Below, one piece after another: positions 41,283 to 49,950 of a stretch of 64,000 nt of DNA. The stretch is taken from assembly GCF_029319185.1 (NCBI RefSeq), contig NZ_CP119754.1, positions 2,294,001 through 2,358,000 on the forward strand, given 5' to 3'. Origin of the DNA: Superficieibacter sp. HKU1. GTDB taxonomy: Bacteria; Pseudomonadota; Gammaproteobacteria; Enterobacterales; Enterobacteriaceae. Under the pieces are notes generated by a model. The model was given only the letters and a program-made list of their open reading frames with translations, was not told where the DNA came from and made no database searches. Made by a program: the position numbers and the translations under genes. Position 1 is the first letter of the stretch. Every line of letters starts with the position of its first letter.

Positions 41283-42014
41283 ATGGCTTTTTATAGCATT
41301 GGTGATGTAGCTGAACGATGTGGGATCAACCCCGTGACATTGCGGGCGTGGCAGCGGCGTTACGGTCTCCTTAAACCTCAACGTAGCACAGGCGGGCATC
41401 GTCAGTTCGATGAAGACGATATTCAGCGTATTGAAGAAATTAAACGCTGGGTAGACAGTGGTGTGCCCGTAGGCAAGGTGAAGTTGCTGCTTGAAGGAGA
41501 ATTGGTTGCTGCCCATGATGGATGGGCATCGCTTCAGGAAGAGATGATGAGCATTTTGCGGCATGTTCATCCCGTTAGTCTTCGCGCAAAAATAGTGGAA
41601 ATAGGGCGCAAGCATTCAGCAGAAAACCTTATCGACAACGTTTTTGTACCCGTGCGTCAGAAACTGAGTCTCGACCAACATACAGCCCGTACCATGTGCA
41701 GTTTACTGGATGGAATGTTGATAGATTATGCGGTTTCATGCCTTTCTGAAGCGCGAAAGAAAGAGGGCAAAGAGGCATTATTGATTGGGTGGGGAAGCGA
41801 TGACCATACCCGATTATGGCTTGAGGCGTGGCGACTTTCGCAGCGCGGCTGGCATATTACCGTACTGGCGGAACCGCTGGATGCACCGAGGCCGGAACTC
41901 TTCCCCGGACAGCAAATTTTTTTATGGACAGGCAAAGCGTTGTCACGACGACAACATGAGCAGTTAGCTCACTGGCAGGAGCAGGGCTTTGCCATTACTT
42001 ATCATGGCGTATAA
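41283..42014 (+). CDS. bluR: MerR-like repressor BluR
   Basis: This 243-residue regulator has an N-terminal MerR winged helix (YSIGDVAERCGINPVTLRAW, then QRRYGLLKPQRSTGGHRQFDED) and a C-terminal cobalamin-domain-like half (LDQHTARTMCSLLDGMLIDYA, RELFPGQQIFLWTGKA). It matches E. coli BluR (YcgE, 243 aa). It represses ycgZ-ymgA-ariR at low temperature and is released by illuminated BluF. Confidence 0.93.
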   Translation: MAFYSIGDVAERCGINPVTLRAWQRRYGLLKPQRSTGGHRQFDEDDIQRIEEIKRWVDSGVPVGKVKLLLEGELVAAHDGWASLQEEMMSILRHVHPVSLRAKIVEIGRKHSAENLIDNVFVPVRQKLSLDQHTARTMCSLLDGMLIDYAVSCLSEARKKEGKEALLIGWGSDDHTRLWLEAWRLSQRGWHITVLAEPLDAPRPELFPGQQIFLWTGKALSRRQHEQLAHWQEQGFAITYHGV

Positions 42015-42018
42015 AGAT

Positions 42019-42039
42019 AAAGGGTCTAAAACCCTTTTT
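42019..42039 (+). terminator. Rho-independent terminator after bluR
   Basis: AAAGGGT and ACCCTTT pair around CTAAA, followed by further T residues, 5 nt after the bluR stop. Confidence 0.75.
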
Positions 42040-42179
42040 CTTTATTAATAACACGCTAGCGTTTTTCCCCTCAGTACACGTTATCCCTCGTAAATCTTTT
42101 TCATTTTTTTAGCAATATTTCCCGTCGTCATTCGTCTACCTCATTACAAATACCTATTAACATAACGAGGCAGGACATT

Positions 42180-42602
42180 ATGAGAGATTTCGACACGCAC
42201 CCTCATGGACATCGATTCGGTCGACGCCGCATGGGCAAACCGGTGATCATTGGCGCGGCCCTGTTTGTCTTACTGGGCGTAGTGGTCATGACACTGTGGA
42301 ATGCAATACTTCCGGGCATTATCGGAGTCACCACGATTGGTTTCTGGCAGGCGCTTGGGCTGCTGATATTATGCCGTATTCTTTTTGGCGGACTCGGGAT
42401 GCGCCCAGGTATGTTCGGCATGGTACGCGAGCATCGCCGCATGCATGAACGCTGGATGAATATGACCCCGGAGCAGCGCGAGGAATTTATCCAGCAGCGG
42501 CGGGCCGGCTTTGGCCATCGCTCGCGTTTTGGTGGATGCCAGTATCATGATGATGGCGAGAAAAACGCTTCACAGCCTGAAGAAAAGTCAGCAGGCGAGT
42601 AA
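42180..42602 (+). CDS. Small membrane protein upstream of an ECF sigma factor
   Basis: This 140-residue protein has a charged N-terminus (MRDFDTHPHGHRFGRRRMGK), two hydrophobic helices (VIIGAALFVLLGVVVMTLW and GFWQALGLLILCRILFGG), and a hydrophilic C-terminus with a Spy/CpxP-like phrase (MTPEQREEFIQQRR) and one cysteine. I recognise no named family. It lies 5 nt upstream of a sigma-70-type gene in the same direction, so a role as the sigma factor's anti-sigma or sensor is a reasonable inference. AACGAGGCAGGA precedes the ATG. Confidence 0.7.
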   Translation: MRDFDTHPHGHRFGRRRMGKPVIIGAALFVLLGVVVMTLWNAILPGIIGVTTIGFWQALGLLILCRILFGGLGMRPGMFGMVREHRRMHERWMNMTPEQREEFIQQRRAGFGHRSRFGGCQYHDDGEKNASQPEEKSAGE

Positions 42603-42607
42603 GCGTA

Positions 42608-43147
42608 ATGAAGAACGAGTCAATACTGGTATCGGCGCTAAACGCTTGTCGATCCCGACTGAAAGCCTTTATTCGCGGCCGCATGGCGGTACGCGATGAG
42701 GCAGACGATGTTCTGCAGGAAGTCACTTATCAGTTAATGAAAATTGAACAGCCGGTGGAAAACATTGCTGCCTGGCTGTTCCGTGCAGCGCGTAATGAAA
42801 TGACGGATCGGTCACGTAAAAAACGTGAACTGTCATTGTCCGATCTTGATAGCGACGCTGATTTTTCGGAGAGTGAGCTTGAAGCCACTTTATTTGGTGT
42901 ACCGCAGACACCTGAGGAAGACTATTTAAGCGCGCTGTTTTGGGATGAACTGGAGGAGGCGCTCGCTGAACTGCCTCCCACACAGCGCGAGGCCTTTGTA
43001 AAAACGGAATTGCAGGGATATAGCGTTAAACAACTGGCTGAAGAAACCGGTCTGAGCGCTCAAACACTATTGTCACGTAAACATAAGGCTGTGCTGTATC
43101 TGCGGGTAAGATTACACAGCCTCTATGATCAGCTGATTGAACGTTGA
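42608..43147 (+). CDS. ECF-type RNA polymerase sigma factor
   Basis: This 179-residue sigma factor of the ECF group has region 2 (VRDEADDVLQEVTYQLMKIE, WLFRAARNEMTDRSRKKR) and region 4 (LAELPPTQREAFVKTELQGY, then SVKQLAEETGLSAQTLLSRK). It lacks region 3, as ECF factors do. It would direct polymerase to a small regulon, unknown here. It is encoded directly after the small membrane protein, a likely partner. The pair converges on digH with only 5 bp between stops. Confidence 0.83.
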   Translation: MKNESILVSALNACRSRLKAFIRGRMAVRDEADDVLQEVTYQLMKIEQPVENIAAWLFRAARNEMTDRSRKKRELSLSDLDSDADFSESELEATLFGVPQTPEEDYLSALFWDELEEALAELPPTQREAFVKTELQGYSVKQLAEETGLSAQTLLSRKHKAVLYLRVRLHSLYDQLIER

Positions 43148-43152
43148 TTATG

Positions 43153-44481
43153 CTATTGCTGTGCCCAGCGGCTCCTCAGATAAGAGACAGCTTTCTGCGT
43201 TTGCGGCTGATGTAGATAGCTTTCGCGGAATAAAATCGTACCGTTAATGTGCGGATTGGCCTCGTTCAAATCTAGCTGTTTCTTCAACTCCGGAACGCCA
43301 CCGTCAATCATCCAGTCAGGTTCTTTTTTGGATGGTTCGCCAACTTTGTACAATGCAATACCGATATACAGTCGCGTATTAGTGGGTTTCACCACGTTTG
43401 CCCACCAGTTGGCCAGTACGTCATAACGCGCCGCGCTGCGGGAGAAGGGCCAGTATAGTTGGGGGGCAATGTAATCAAGCAATCCCTTCTGAACCCAGCA
43501 CCGGGTGTCGGCGTACGATTCATCATAGGCGGCCGCGCCACGGGTATCAGAGCCTGCCGGATCAAAAGATCGATTACGCCAGACGCCAGCGGGACTGACG
43601 CCAAACTCAACCTCGGGCTTCAGTTGTTTGATCGCGCGTGAAACCTGTTCAATCAACTGTTCGGTATTATTCCGCCGCCAGTCAGCTTTCGACGCGAACC
43701 CCTGACCGTATTTACGGAACGTTTCACTGTCGTTAAGCTTTGCGCCGGGAGATTCAGTATAGAAATAATCATCAAACTGAACGCCATCGACCGGATATCG
43801 AGCTACTACTTCCGCCACGATGCTGGTTATCCAGTCCCGCACTTCGGGGATGCCTGGATCAAGCACATAGCGATCGCCTGAGGTGCGGACCCAGTCGCGA
43901 TGCAGAACAAAAACACTGGCCGGATGCAGGGATAAGGTTCGGTTGAGTTCAGCTTCGGTACCCGGCTTGAGATTTACCGAGACACGATAGGGATTGAACC
44001 AGGCATGCACTTTGATTCCACGTTTATGGGCTTCATCCAGCATAAACTGGAGCGGATCGTAGCCAGGATCCTGACCTGTCTTACCGGTGAGCATATCAGA
44101 CCAGGGCAATATTCTAGATGGCCAGAGCGCAGTACCATCCGGCTTCACCTGAAAGAAAACGGTATTTACCCCGAGACTTTTAAGCTCGTCCAGCTTATCG
44201 GTCAACGCTTTCTGCTGTTGCCGGTTGCGGCTCTCAGCGCTGCTGGCATTGATGGAGTTTACCGGGGGCCAGTCGAGACGAGAGACCGTTGCCAGCCAGA
44301 CTCCGCGTACGGGCTCCTGATCCTGTTGCGATGCGCCGGGCAGCGGCTGCTTCGCTACCGGGGGAAGGGGAGTCACGACAGATTTTGGCGTTTTAGATGA
44401 ACAACTGGCAAGGAAAAGGGCGCAGCAAGCCAGCGCGCTTAACCGTTTAACGAAAGGAACCTTAAGGCAATGGGCGGCCAT
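43153..44481 (-). CDS. digH: Divisome-associated glycosyl hydrolase DigH (YddW)
   Basis: This 442-residue outer-membrane lipoprotein has a lipobox LASC with the lipid-accepting Cys27, a Pro-rich linker, and a glycosyl-hydrolase-like TIM barrel (DUF187; RGVWLATVSRLDWPP, AWFNPYRVSV, VDGVQFDDYFY, FGVSPAGVWRN, DYIAPQLYWPFSRS). It is about 75% identical by eye to E. coli YddW. DigH acts on denuded peptidoglycan strands at the division site. I chose the ATG at 44481 because it gives the lipoprotein signal; the ORF runs 23 codons further upstream. Confidence 0.92.
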   Translation of the reverse strand: MAAHCLKVPFVKRLSALACCALFLASCSSKTPKSVVTPLPPVAKQPLPGASQQDQEPVRGVWLATVSRLDWPPVNSINASSAESRNRQQQKALTDKLDELKSLGVNTVFFQVKPDGTALWPSRILPWSDMLTGKTGQDPGYDPLQFMLDEAHKRGIKVHAWFNPYRVSVNLKPGTEAELNRTLSLHPASVFVLHRDWVRTSGDRYVLDPGIPEVRDWITSIVAEVVARYPVDGVQFDDYFYTESPGAKLNDSETFRKYGQGFASKADWRRNNTEQLIEQVSRAIKQLKPEVEFGVSPAGVWRNRSFDPAGSDTRGAAAYDESYADTRCWVQKGLLDYIAPQLYWPFSRSAARYDVLANWWANVVKPTNTRLYIGIALYKVGEPSKKEPDWMIDGGVPELKKQLDLNEANPHINGTILFRESYLHQPQTQKAVSYLRSRWAQQ

Positions 44482-44737
44482 GCGAAGTCCGGTAGTTTCA
44501 ACGTTTATAATCAGGATATTAGGCCTCTGGTGAAGCCAACTTACAAGCAAGAAATGCGAGCAATTGCGATATACAGGCTCATCCAGTCAATGACAGCCTG
44601 CTGGCAGGCTGATATTGTTAATTTGATGTGAAAATAGCTTAGCCCTATGTTTAATAAGGACTACGTGACAATTACTTTTGGTTGAAATTCTTATCAGGCT
44701 AATGCCATGACGTTAGCCGAAACATATTTTTAATGGG

Positions 44738-45982
44738 ATGAATATGGGATCACAACACACTGTAGCAGATGATTCTCTGCTGCGGCACAGGTCGTTTGTC
44801 GCTTTTTGGCTGGCACGAACCTGCTCATCGTTCGGTTTTCAAATGTTTTCCGTCGCCGTCAGCTGGCAGATATATGCCTTAACCCATAGCGCGATGGCGC
44901 TCGGTATGATTGGCCTGATGCAATTTTTACCCTCAGTTCTGCTGGCGCTACCCGCCGGGCATCTGGCAGATCAGCTCGATCGTCGCCGGATTGTCCTTCT
45001 TGGACAGTTAATAGAGTGGGGGGCTTTGCTGGGACTGGTCGCTCTGACGCTCCTGCACTGGGCCGATCAATTCGAGATTTGGGGGCTGGTTTTTTTAATT
45101 TCAGTGGCAAAAGCCCTGGAATGGCCCGCAATGACATCGATGCTGCCGTCTCTGGTTCCTCCGCCGATCCTTGCGCGTGCAATGGCCGCCAGTTCGGTCA
45201 GCGGTGAAGCGGCGGTGATTATTGGGCCCACGCTGGGTGGGTTACTGTATGTGATCGGGCCGGAAGTGGTCTACGGCGTGTCGGCACTGTTTTACCTTTG
45301 CTCCATCATTTTGGTCAGCCAGCTGCGCTATGAACGTCCAGCACAGATCCGCTTGCCGATGAATTTAACCAATTTGTTTGCTGGCGTACGCTTTATTCGG
45401 GAACGTAAAGATGTCCTGGGTGTCATTTCTCTGGATCTGTTCGCCGTACTGCTTGGCGGAGCGACTGCGCTGTTGCCCATTTTTGCTCAGGATATTTTGC
45501 ATACCGGTCCGTGGGGGCTCGGACTACTCCGCGGAGCCCCATCTGTTGGCGCACTATTGATGGGCGTGTGGCTGAGTCGGCATAAGCTGGAGAAAAATGT
45601 CGGCATCATTATGTTTGGCTCGGTGGCAGGCTTTGGCCTGGCAACGCTGATATTTGCGCTTTCCACCCAGCTCTGGTTGTCACTACTGGCGCTGGTCGCG
45701 CTTGGCGGTTTCGATATGGTCAGCATGGTGATCCGCGGCGCACTGGTTCAACTTGATACGCCAGATGATATGCGTGGGCGCGTCAATGCGGTGAATGCGA
45801 TTTTTATCAACACCTCCAACCAGCTTGGCGAGTTCGAATCCGGAGTGCTGGCCGCATGGCTCGGTGCGGTGCCCGCAGCTGCATTAGGCGGAATTGGGAC
45901 ATTGGTGGTGGTTGCGGTGTGGATGACGATATTTCCACATCTGCGTAAACGCCAGAAGCTGGAGAATGAAAAGGTGGTGTGA
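44738..45982 (+). CDS. MFS transporter, EntS/DHA3-like
   Basis: This 414-residue inner-membrane protein has about 12 helices and the MFS loop motif GHLADQLDRRRIVLLGQ between helices 2 and 3. The RFVAFWLARTCSSFGFQMFSVA-type N-terminus and WPAMTSMLPSLVPPPILARA resemble the EntS-like (TMEM180/DHA3) branch that exports siderophores, drugs or macrolides. Substrate unknown. Single gene; no iron-box-like operator was recognised in the 187 bp upstream. Start at 44738; an in-frame ATG two codons later is equally possible. Confidence 0.8.
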   Translation: MNMGSQHTVADDSLLRHRSFVAFWLARTCSSFGFQMFSVAVSWQIYALTHSAMALGMIGLMQFLPSVLLALPAGHLADQLDRRRIVLLGQLIEWGALLGLVALTLLHWADQFEIWGLVFLISVAKALEWPAMTSMLPSLVPPPILARAMAASSVSGEAAVIIGPTLGGLLYVIGPEVVYGVSALFYLCSIILVSQLRYERPAQIRLPMNLTNLFAGVRFIRERKDVLGVISLDLFAVLLGGATALLPIFAQDILHTGPWGLGLLRGAPSVGALLMGVWLSRHKLEKNVGIIMFGSVAGFGLATLIFALSTQLWLSLLALVALGGFDMVSMVIRGALVQLDTPDDMRGRVNAVNAIFINTSNQLGEFESGVLAAWLGAVPAAALGGIGTLVVVAVWMTIFPHLRKRQKLENEKVV

Positions 45983-46169
45983 GCATTGTGGGCCCCGGTA
46001 TTTTATTTATGAAATGATGTTTCAAATGTGTGATCACAGCATATGAAATAATGTTTTATTTTTTATAGTCTCTTGTTCTGTTTTATGGCGGCAGAAAGTA
46101 ACCGTATCCTGATGGGATGACATTTTTGCCACTTATTCTGGATTAAGAAAACGTAAACCGGAGACTGAT

Positions 46170-46601
46170 ATGAGAAAATTATTTTATATGGCATTGTTAC
46201 TTTTAAGCAGTACCTGTATGGCGCAAAGTACTGATATAAAAGCAGTCACTGATGCAGTGGAAAACATGCGCCTTGCCATGCTTAGTGGAGAAAAATCCAG
46301 TCTGGAAAAAGTTGGATTGCCTTCCCTGAGCTATGGCCACTCAAGCGGGCGAGTTGAAAATAACGCTGAATTTGTCAACGCAATTGTGACTGGAAAATCA
46401 AGATTTCAGACGCTGAACCTGAGTGACCAAACTGTTCAGGTTGATGGGGATGTTGCGATTGTCCGCCATATTCTGGAGGCGAAAACTAACGACAGCGGTA
46501 AACCCGGGGACGTGAAAATCGGTGTGATGCTGGTCATGAAAAAAGACAATGCGGGTGAGTGGAAACTGTTAGCCCGCCAGGCATATAAATTACCGCTCTA
46601 A
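46170..46601 (+). CDS. Secreted DUF4440/NTF2-like protein
   Basis: This 143-residue protein has a signal peptide (MRKLFYMALLLLSSTCMAQS, cleavage near residue 18). A mature SnoaL/DUF4440-type fold follows (KAVTDAVENMRLAMLSGEKS, LSYGHSSGRVENNAEFVNAI, VDGDVAIVRHILEA, WKLLARQAYKL). Such proteins are typically small periplasmic hydrolase- or isomerase-like proteins of unknown function. AAACCGGAGAC precedes the ATG. It is convergent with the GNAT gene across the dif-containing gap. Confidence 0.78.
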   Translation: MRKLFYMALLLLSSTCMAQSTDIKAVTDAVENMRLAMLSGEKSSLEKVGLPSLSYGHSSGRVENNAEFVNAIVTGKSRFQTLNLSDQTVQVDGDVAIVRHILEAKTNDSGKPGDVKIGVMLVMKKDNAGEWKLLARQAYKLPL

Positions 46602-46919
46602 AATCGAGTCCTCTGGCGCATCAGAATTGATGTGCCAGAATCTGCTTTTAAGCGTGGCATGAGCGGAAGCAGATATCTTTGACACCAAAATGAAGTGGAG
46701 TGTAAGTGTATGGTTAATCGTAAGGTGCGGGTGGTTGGGAACAAATGGATAATTGCATTTAACATAATATACATTATGCGCACTAAGGTTAAGTAGTGCT
46801 TTTAAACCAGTTTTGGTCGCCTCAGATGTCCTGGCTGTTTTCATTACAGCTGAATTGATTTCTCTGTGACGCCGGCATCATCCCGCTCAACGCTTAGCGT
46901 GTTCCATCGGCAAAACGTT
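46602..46919. other. Gene-free gap holding the dif site
   Basis: These 318 bp lie between convergent genes. Apart from the dif site at 46757-46784, I see no coding or RNA feature. Short frames in it overlap dif and have no ribosome-binding site. Confidence 0.7.
46757..46784 (-). other. dif: Chromosome dimer resolution site dif
   Basis: On the minus strand this 28-bp sequence reads as XerC arm AGTGCGCATAA, centre TGTATA, and XerD arm TTATGTTAAAT. It equals E. coli dif except for the outermost base of the XerC arm (A for G), 27 of 28 identical. XerC and XerD recombine here to resolve chromosome dimers, activated by FtsK. It lies in a gene-free gap between convergent genes and between two inward-facing Ter sites. 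Confidence 0.96.
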
Positions 46920-47432
46920 TCACTTCATCCACAGACATTCCAGCTTTAGACACTCAGCACCTTTATAAATGCACTCGCCATACACCTGATAGCCGATATG
47001 CTCAGCAACATTAACCGAGGCGGCATTGTCTTTCGCAATAAGGCAGATCGTTTTGGCTGGTGAAAATGCGCTGACAAACCATGTGTGTGCCGCCGTAGCG
47101 GCTTCCTTTGCGATACCCTGATGCTGGGCGGCTTGCGATACAACCCAGGATGCTTCGGCATAGTTTTCGAAGTTCTCATCGATACCCCGATGGAAATTTG
47201 CCAGTCCTGTTTCTCCAAGAAAAGCGCCATCAGATTTTCGCAGGATCGCAAATATGCCATAACCAAACGAGGTCCAGTGGCCAACATTGCGCAGTAAACG
47301 ATTCCAGCCTTCTTCAGGCGTGAAGCCTGACCCATTCATCAGTGTTGGATCGGCGTACATGGGATACCATACTTCATAATCATTGATCATCTGTGGACGT
47401 AAGATCAGTCGTTCCGTGACGATAGTCGGCAT
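46920..47432 (-). CDS. GNAT-family acetyltransferase (RimJ/RimL-like)
   Basis: This 170-residue N-acetyltransferase begins PTIVTERLILRPQMINDYEVW, typical of the RimJ/RimL type that acetylates protein N-termini or small amines. The acetyl-CoA loop is AQHQGIAKEAATAAH (Q-x-x-G-x-A form). A conserved AKDNAASVNVAEHIGYQVYGE follows. Substrate unknown. It is next to dif and convergent with the DUF4440 gene. Confidence 0.78.
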   Translation of the reverse strand: MPTIVTERLILRPQMINDYEVWYPMYADPTLMNGSGFTPEEGWNRLLRNVGHWTSFGYGIFAILRKSDGAFLGETGLANFHRGIDENFENYAEASWVVSQAAQHQGIAKEAATAAHTWFVSAFSPAKTICLIAKDNAASVNVAEHIGYQVYGECIYKGAECLKLECLWMK

Positions 47433-47560
47433 TCTTTTACCCTATGTATCCTGGAGAATATTGACGGGAAATAATCATTGGGTCTGGCACCTCTCCAAAA
47501 GCGAAACCCGGAAATATCACCTTCCGGGCTCTCTGTACAGATTATGTTAAACCGATGCCG

Positions 47561-48142
47561 TTACGCTTGTTGCAGACAGTTCAAATCTCTGAGCATCCGC
47601 CTAAGGCATTTGATTTTATTTTTATCGCGTATTGCTCCGGAAAGCTTACTCAGCTGAAAAAACGTTTTGTCACCGAAACCATCAATAACTTTAAAGCGAT
47701 ATTCCTGACGATCGCGGTCCCAGGCATAGACGATGTTTTTACAATGCAAGGAATTAATAATAACGCTGGTACTTACAAACCATGCTAAAAAAACATTCAG
47801 CTTCTGCAATTTTATTGCATCAAGTTCTTTATTCAGAGCAATCTGATAAAGCGTTTGTGCGATGTGGCTATGCTCATCGCACTCTTTTACAATGACTTGC
47901 CCTACCCCTTTATTTGTTTCAACAAGCCCCTCGATCTTTTGCATGTAGAGGGCGTCAGTTTCGCTATTCGGCTTACATTCTTTGATTTCCCGATAAACTT
48001 CGCGCTGTTTGCTTTTATACTTTGCAATGCCGGGGATCACTATTTTAATCAGCAAGTTACTATCCTGGGGATGCTGAAAGACGTAACGATCGTTGCCCTT
48101 TGCCAGTAAATCATCATCGGTTAATACAAGCTCTGGTTTCAT
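47561..48142 (-). CDS. YrbL-like PhoP-regulatory-network family protein
   Basis: This 193-residue protein resembles the YrbL family (annotated as PhoP regulatory network proteins) with a kinase-like N-lobe (LLAKGNDRYVFQHPQDSNLLIKIV) and a catalytic-loop region VIINSLHCKNIVYAWDRDRQ. There the usual H-x-D is replaced by L-H-C-K-N, so it is probably a pseudokinase or a divergent small-molecule kinase. It is low in GC compared with its neighbours. No conserved partner is next to it. Confidence 0.68.
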   Translation of the reverse strand: MKPELVLTDDDLLAKGNDRYVFQHPQDSNLLIKIVIPGIAKYKSKQREVYREIKECKPNSETDALYMQKIEGLVETNKGVGQVIVKECDEHSHIAQTLYQIALNKELDAIKLQKLNVFLAWFVSTSVIINSLHCKNIVYAWDRDRQEYRFKVIDGFGDKTFFQLSKLSGAIRDKNKIKCLRRMLRDLNCLQQA

Positions 48143-48322
48143 GATAGTTTTGACTCTTATCCGATGGAAATGAAGTGCCGACTCGTACCTGTGTAGGCGA
48201 GTCTGGAAGATGAACAGGATTTTATATTATTTTTGATTAACAGGTGATATACAGATTGTACGTTCGCTCAAAAAACAACCGCCTGAGAGTGATTTAACCA
48301 ACAGGTGACGGTGTACAGACGC

Positions 48323-48353
48323 AAAAAAAGCCCCTGCTTCAGGGGCTTTTTTT
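48323..48353. terminator. Strong bidirectional rho-independent terminator
   Basis: GCCCCTG and CAGGGGC form a perfect stem around CTT, flanked by seven A residues on one side and seven T residues on the other. It lies 9 bp after the DUF2171 gene stop on the minus strand. Confidence 0.9.
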
Positions 48354-48361
48354 AGAACAAA

Positions 48362-48598
48362 TTACGCTTCTTGCCAGCCAGCAAAAACCTCTTTGCTGTT
48401 TTTGTTGAGGATAACTTTATTGTCATCCACTTTATCCACCCACGCCAGCGGAATAAAATGGTGTTTACCACCCGCTTCCGGGTCGCTTTTAGATAGCTTA
48501 ATCCGATCCTGATCGTCAAGGTGATCGACAACACCAACATGAGTACCGCAGCTCGCTACAACCTGAGTATGGTCTTTAATTTCGCTTTTATTAATCAT
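48362..48598 (-). CDS. DUF2171-domain protein
   Basis: This 78-residue small basic/acidic protein opens MINKSEIKDHTQVVASCGTHVGVVDHLDD and continues LSKSDPEAGGKHHFIPLAWVD, the DUF2171 signature (PRC-barrel-like beta fold). Function unknown; family members are often stress-induced. AAAGGTAT precedes the ATG and a strong terminator follows, so it is a single-gene unit. Confidence 0.82.
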   Translation of the reverse strand: MINKSEIKDHTQVVASCGTHVGVVDHLDDQDRIKLSKSDPEAGGKHHFIPLAWVDKVDDNKVILNKNSKEVFAGWQEA

Positions 48599-48869
48599 AA
48601 AATACCTTTTGTTGGTTTATGTTTACGGAACCTTATAAAGCATAGACCAGAAATTCAGTTCTGCACGCGATGTTCGCATTTTGAAACAAATTGCCGTGAT
48701 GTAAGCCCGTGCGGAATGTTTCAAATATTGGAATGAAATAGATGTGGAAATATTTTCTGGCGAACGTCAGAAAATGGGCGCAAATTTTCTCCAATTTATG
48801 ATTCTATCAACTGTAATAATTTCCATCAGAAAATACGCAGAGCGGGAAATTACCCGCCCCGCACTTTTG

Positions 48870-49730
48870 TTATACCAGGGAATTAAGTTCCTCAATAATC
48901 TCTGAAGATAACGTTATTTCACCTGCTGCCAGGTTCTCATGCAAATGTGTTACCGAACTGGTGCCCGGGATCAGCAGAATATTGTCTGAGCGCTGTAGCA
49001 AAAACGCCAGGGCCAGTTGCATAGGTGTCACGTGATGACGCGCAGCCAGGTCATTGAGTTTCGATGACTGAATAGGCGTAAACCCGCCCAGCGGGAAGAA
49101 CGGCACATAAGCAATGCCCTTAGCCGCTAATGCATCAATCATTTCGTCATCATGCCGGTGCACCAGGTTGTAATGGTTTTGCACACAGACAACTTTACAG
49201 ATTTTTTGTGCTTCTTCGATCTGCGTCATCGTCACGTTACTTAAGCCAATGTGACGTACCAGTCCCTGTTGTTGGAGCTCTGCCAGTACGCTCAGCGGTG
49301 CTTCAAGTGAACCTTCTTCCGGCTGGTGAGTACCGAACATCAGACGCAGGTTGACCACGTCAAGTTGCTCAAGGCCCAGATTGGTCAGGTTATCTTCAAC
49401 CGCCTGGCGCAATTCCTGCGCAGAAAAGGCTGGCAGCCAGTTGGCTTTGTCATCGCGGCGTGCGCCAATTTTGGTCACAATAACCAAATCGTCTGCGTAG
49501 GGGGATAAGGTGTCGCGAATAAGCTGATTGGTCACATGTGGACCATAAAAATCGCTGGTATCAATATGATTAACACCTGCCGCCAGGGCCGCACGTAAAA
49601 CCTCGCGGGCTGCATCGATGTCTTTTGGCGGACCAAATACTCCCGGCCCTGCCAGCTGCATAGCGCCATAACCAATGCGTTTTACCTGACGATCGCCGAG
49701 TGTGAAGCTGTGATCACGTTTTGTCTGCAT
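48870..49730 (-). CDS. pdxI: Aldo/keto reductase, pyridoxal reductase-like (PdxI/YdbC)
   Basis: This 286-residue NADPH-dependent AKR has the catalytic tetrad of the family: D/Y in HIDTSDFYGPH, K in VIVTKIGARRD and H near FGTHQPE. The (beta/alpha)8 fold shows in VRHIGLSNVTMTQIEEAQKI and LLIPGTSSVTHLHENL. The sequence matches E. coli YdbC, shown to reduce pyridoxal. I chose the ATG at 49730 (MQTKRDHSFTLGDRQVKR), preceded by AAAGGACAAAC; the ORF extends 33 codons upstream without family similarity. Confidence 0.85.
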   Translation of the reverse strand: MQTKRDHSFTLGDRQVKRIGYGAMQLAGPGVFGPPKDIDAAREVLRAALAAGVNHIDTSDFYGPHVTNQLIRDTLSPYADDLVIVTKIGARRDDKANWLPAFSAQELRQAVEDNLTNLGLEQLDVVNLRLMFGTHQPEEGSLEAPLSVLAELQQQGLVRHIGLSNVTMTQIEEAQKICKVVCVQNHYNLVHRHDDEMIDALAAKGIAYVPFFPLGGFTPIQSSKLNDLAARHHVTPMQLALAFLLQRSDNILLIPGTSSVTHLHENLAAGEITLSSEIIEELNSLV

Positions 49731-49950
49731 GGGAGTTTGTCCTTTACACGGAATGAAATGACACAATAACCTCTTATTCCAGTGGTGATAATATACGGCA
49801 CAATACGGACAGGGTGTACGAAAAAGCAAACAAATATGAATTCAGCTGGGGCGCAGGTTGACGTCGCGGTGGGACGGTTGAAGAGATGACAAAGCTTCGA
49901 TTATGCCCGCAACGCGGCGGGCACGCTTATTAAGTAACATGAAACGTAAA

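Noticed and set aside
46590..46844. Small minus-strand frames over the dif region
   Set aside because: They lack ribosome-binding sites and overlap the 28-bp dif site; the sequence is better explained as a non-coding recombination site.
49130..49200. Possible third Ter site (GGTTGTAATGG near 49166)
   Set aside because: Only part of the core matches and the invariant ATGTTGTAA is not present, so it is inside normal pdxI coding sequence.
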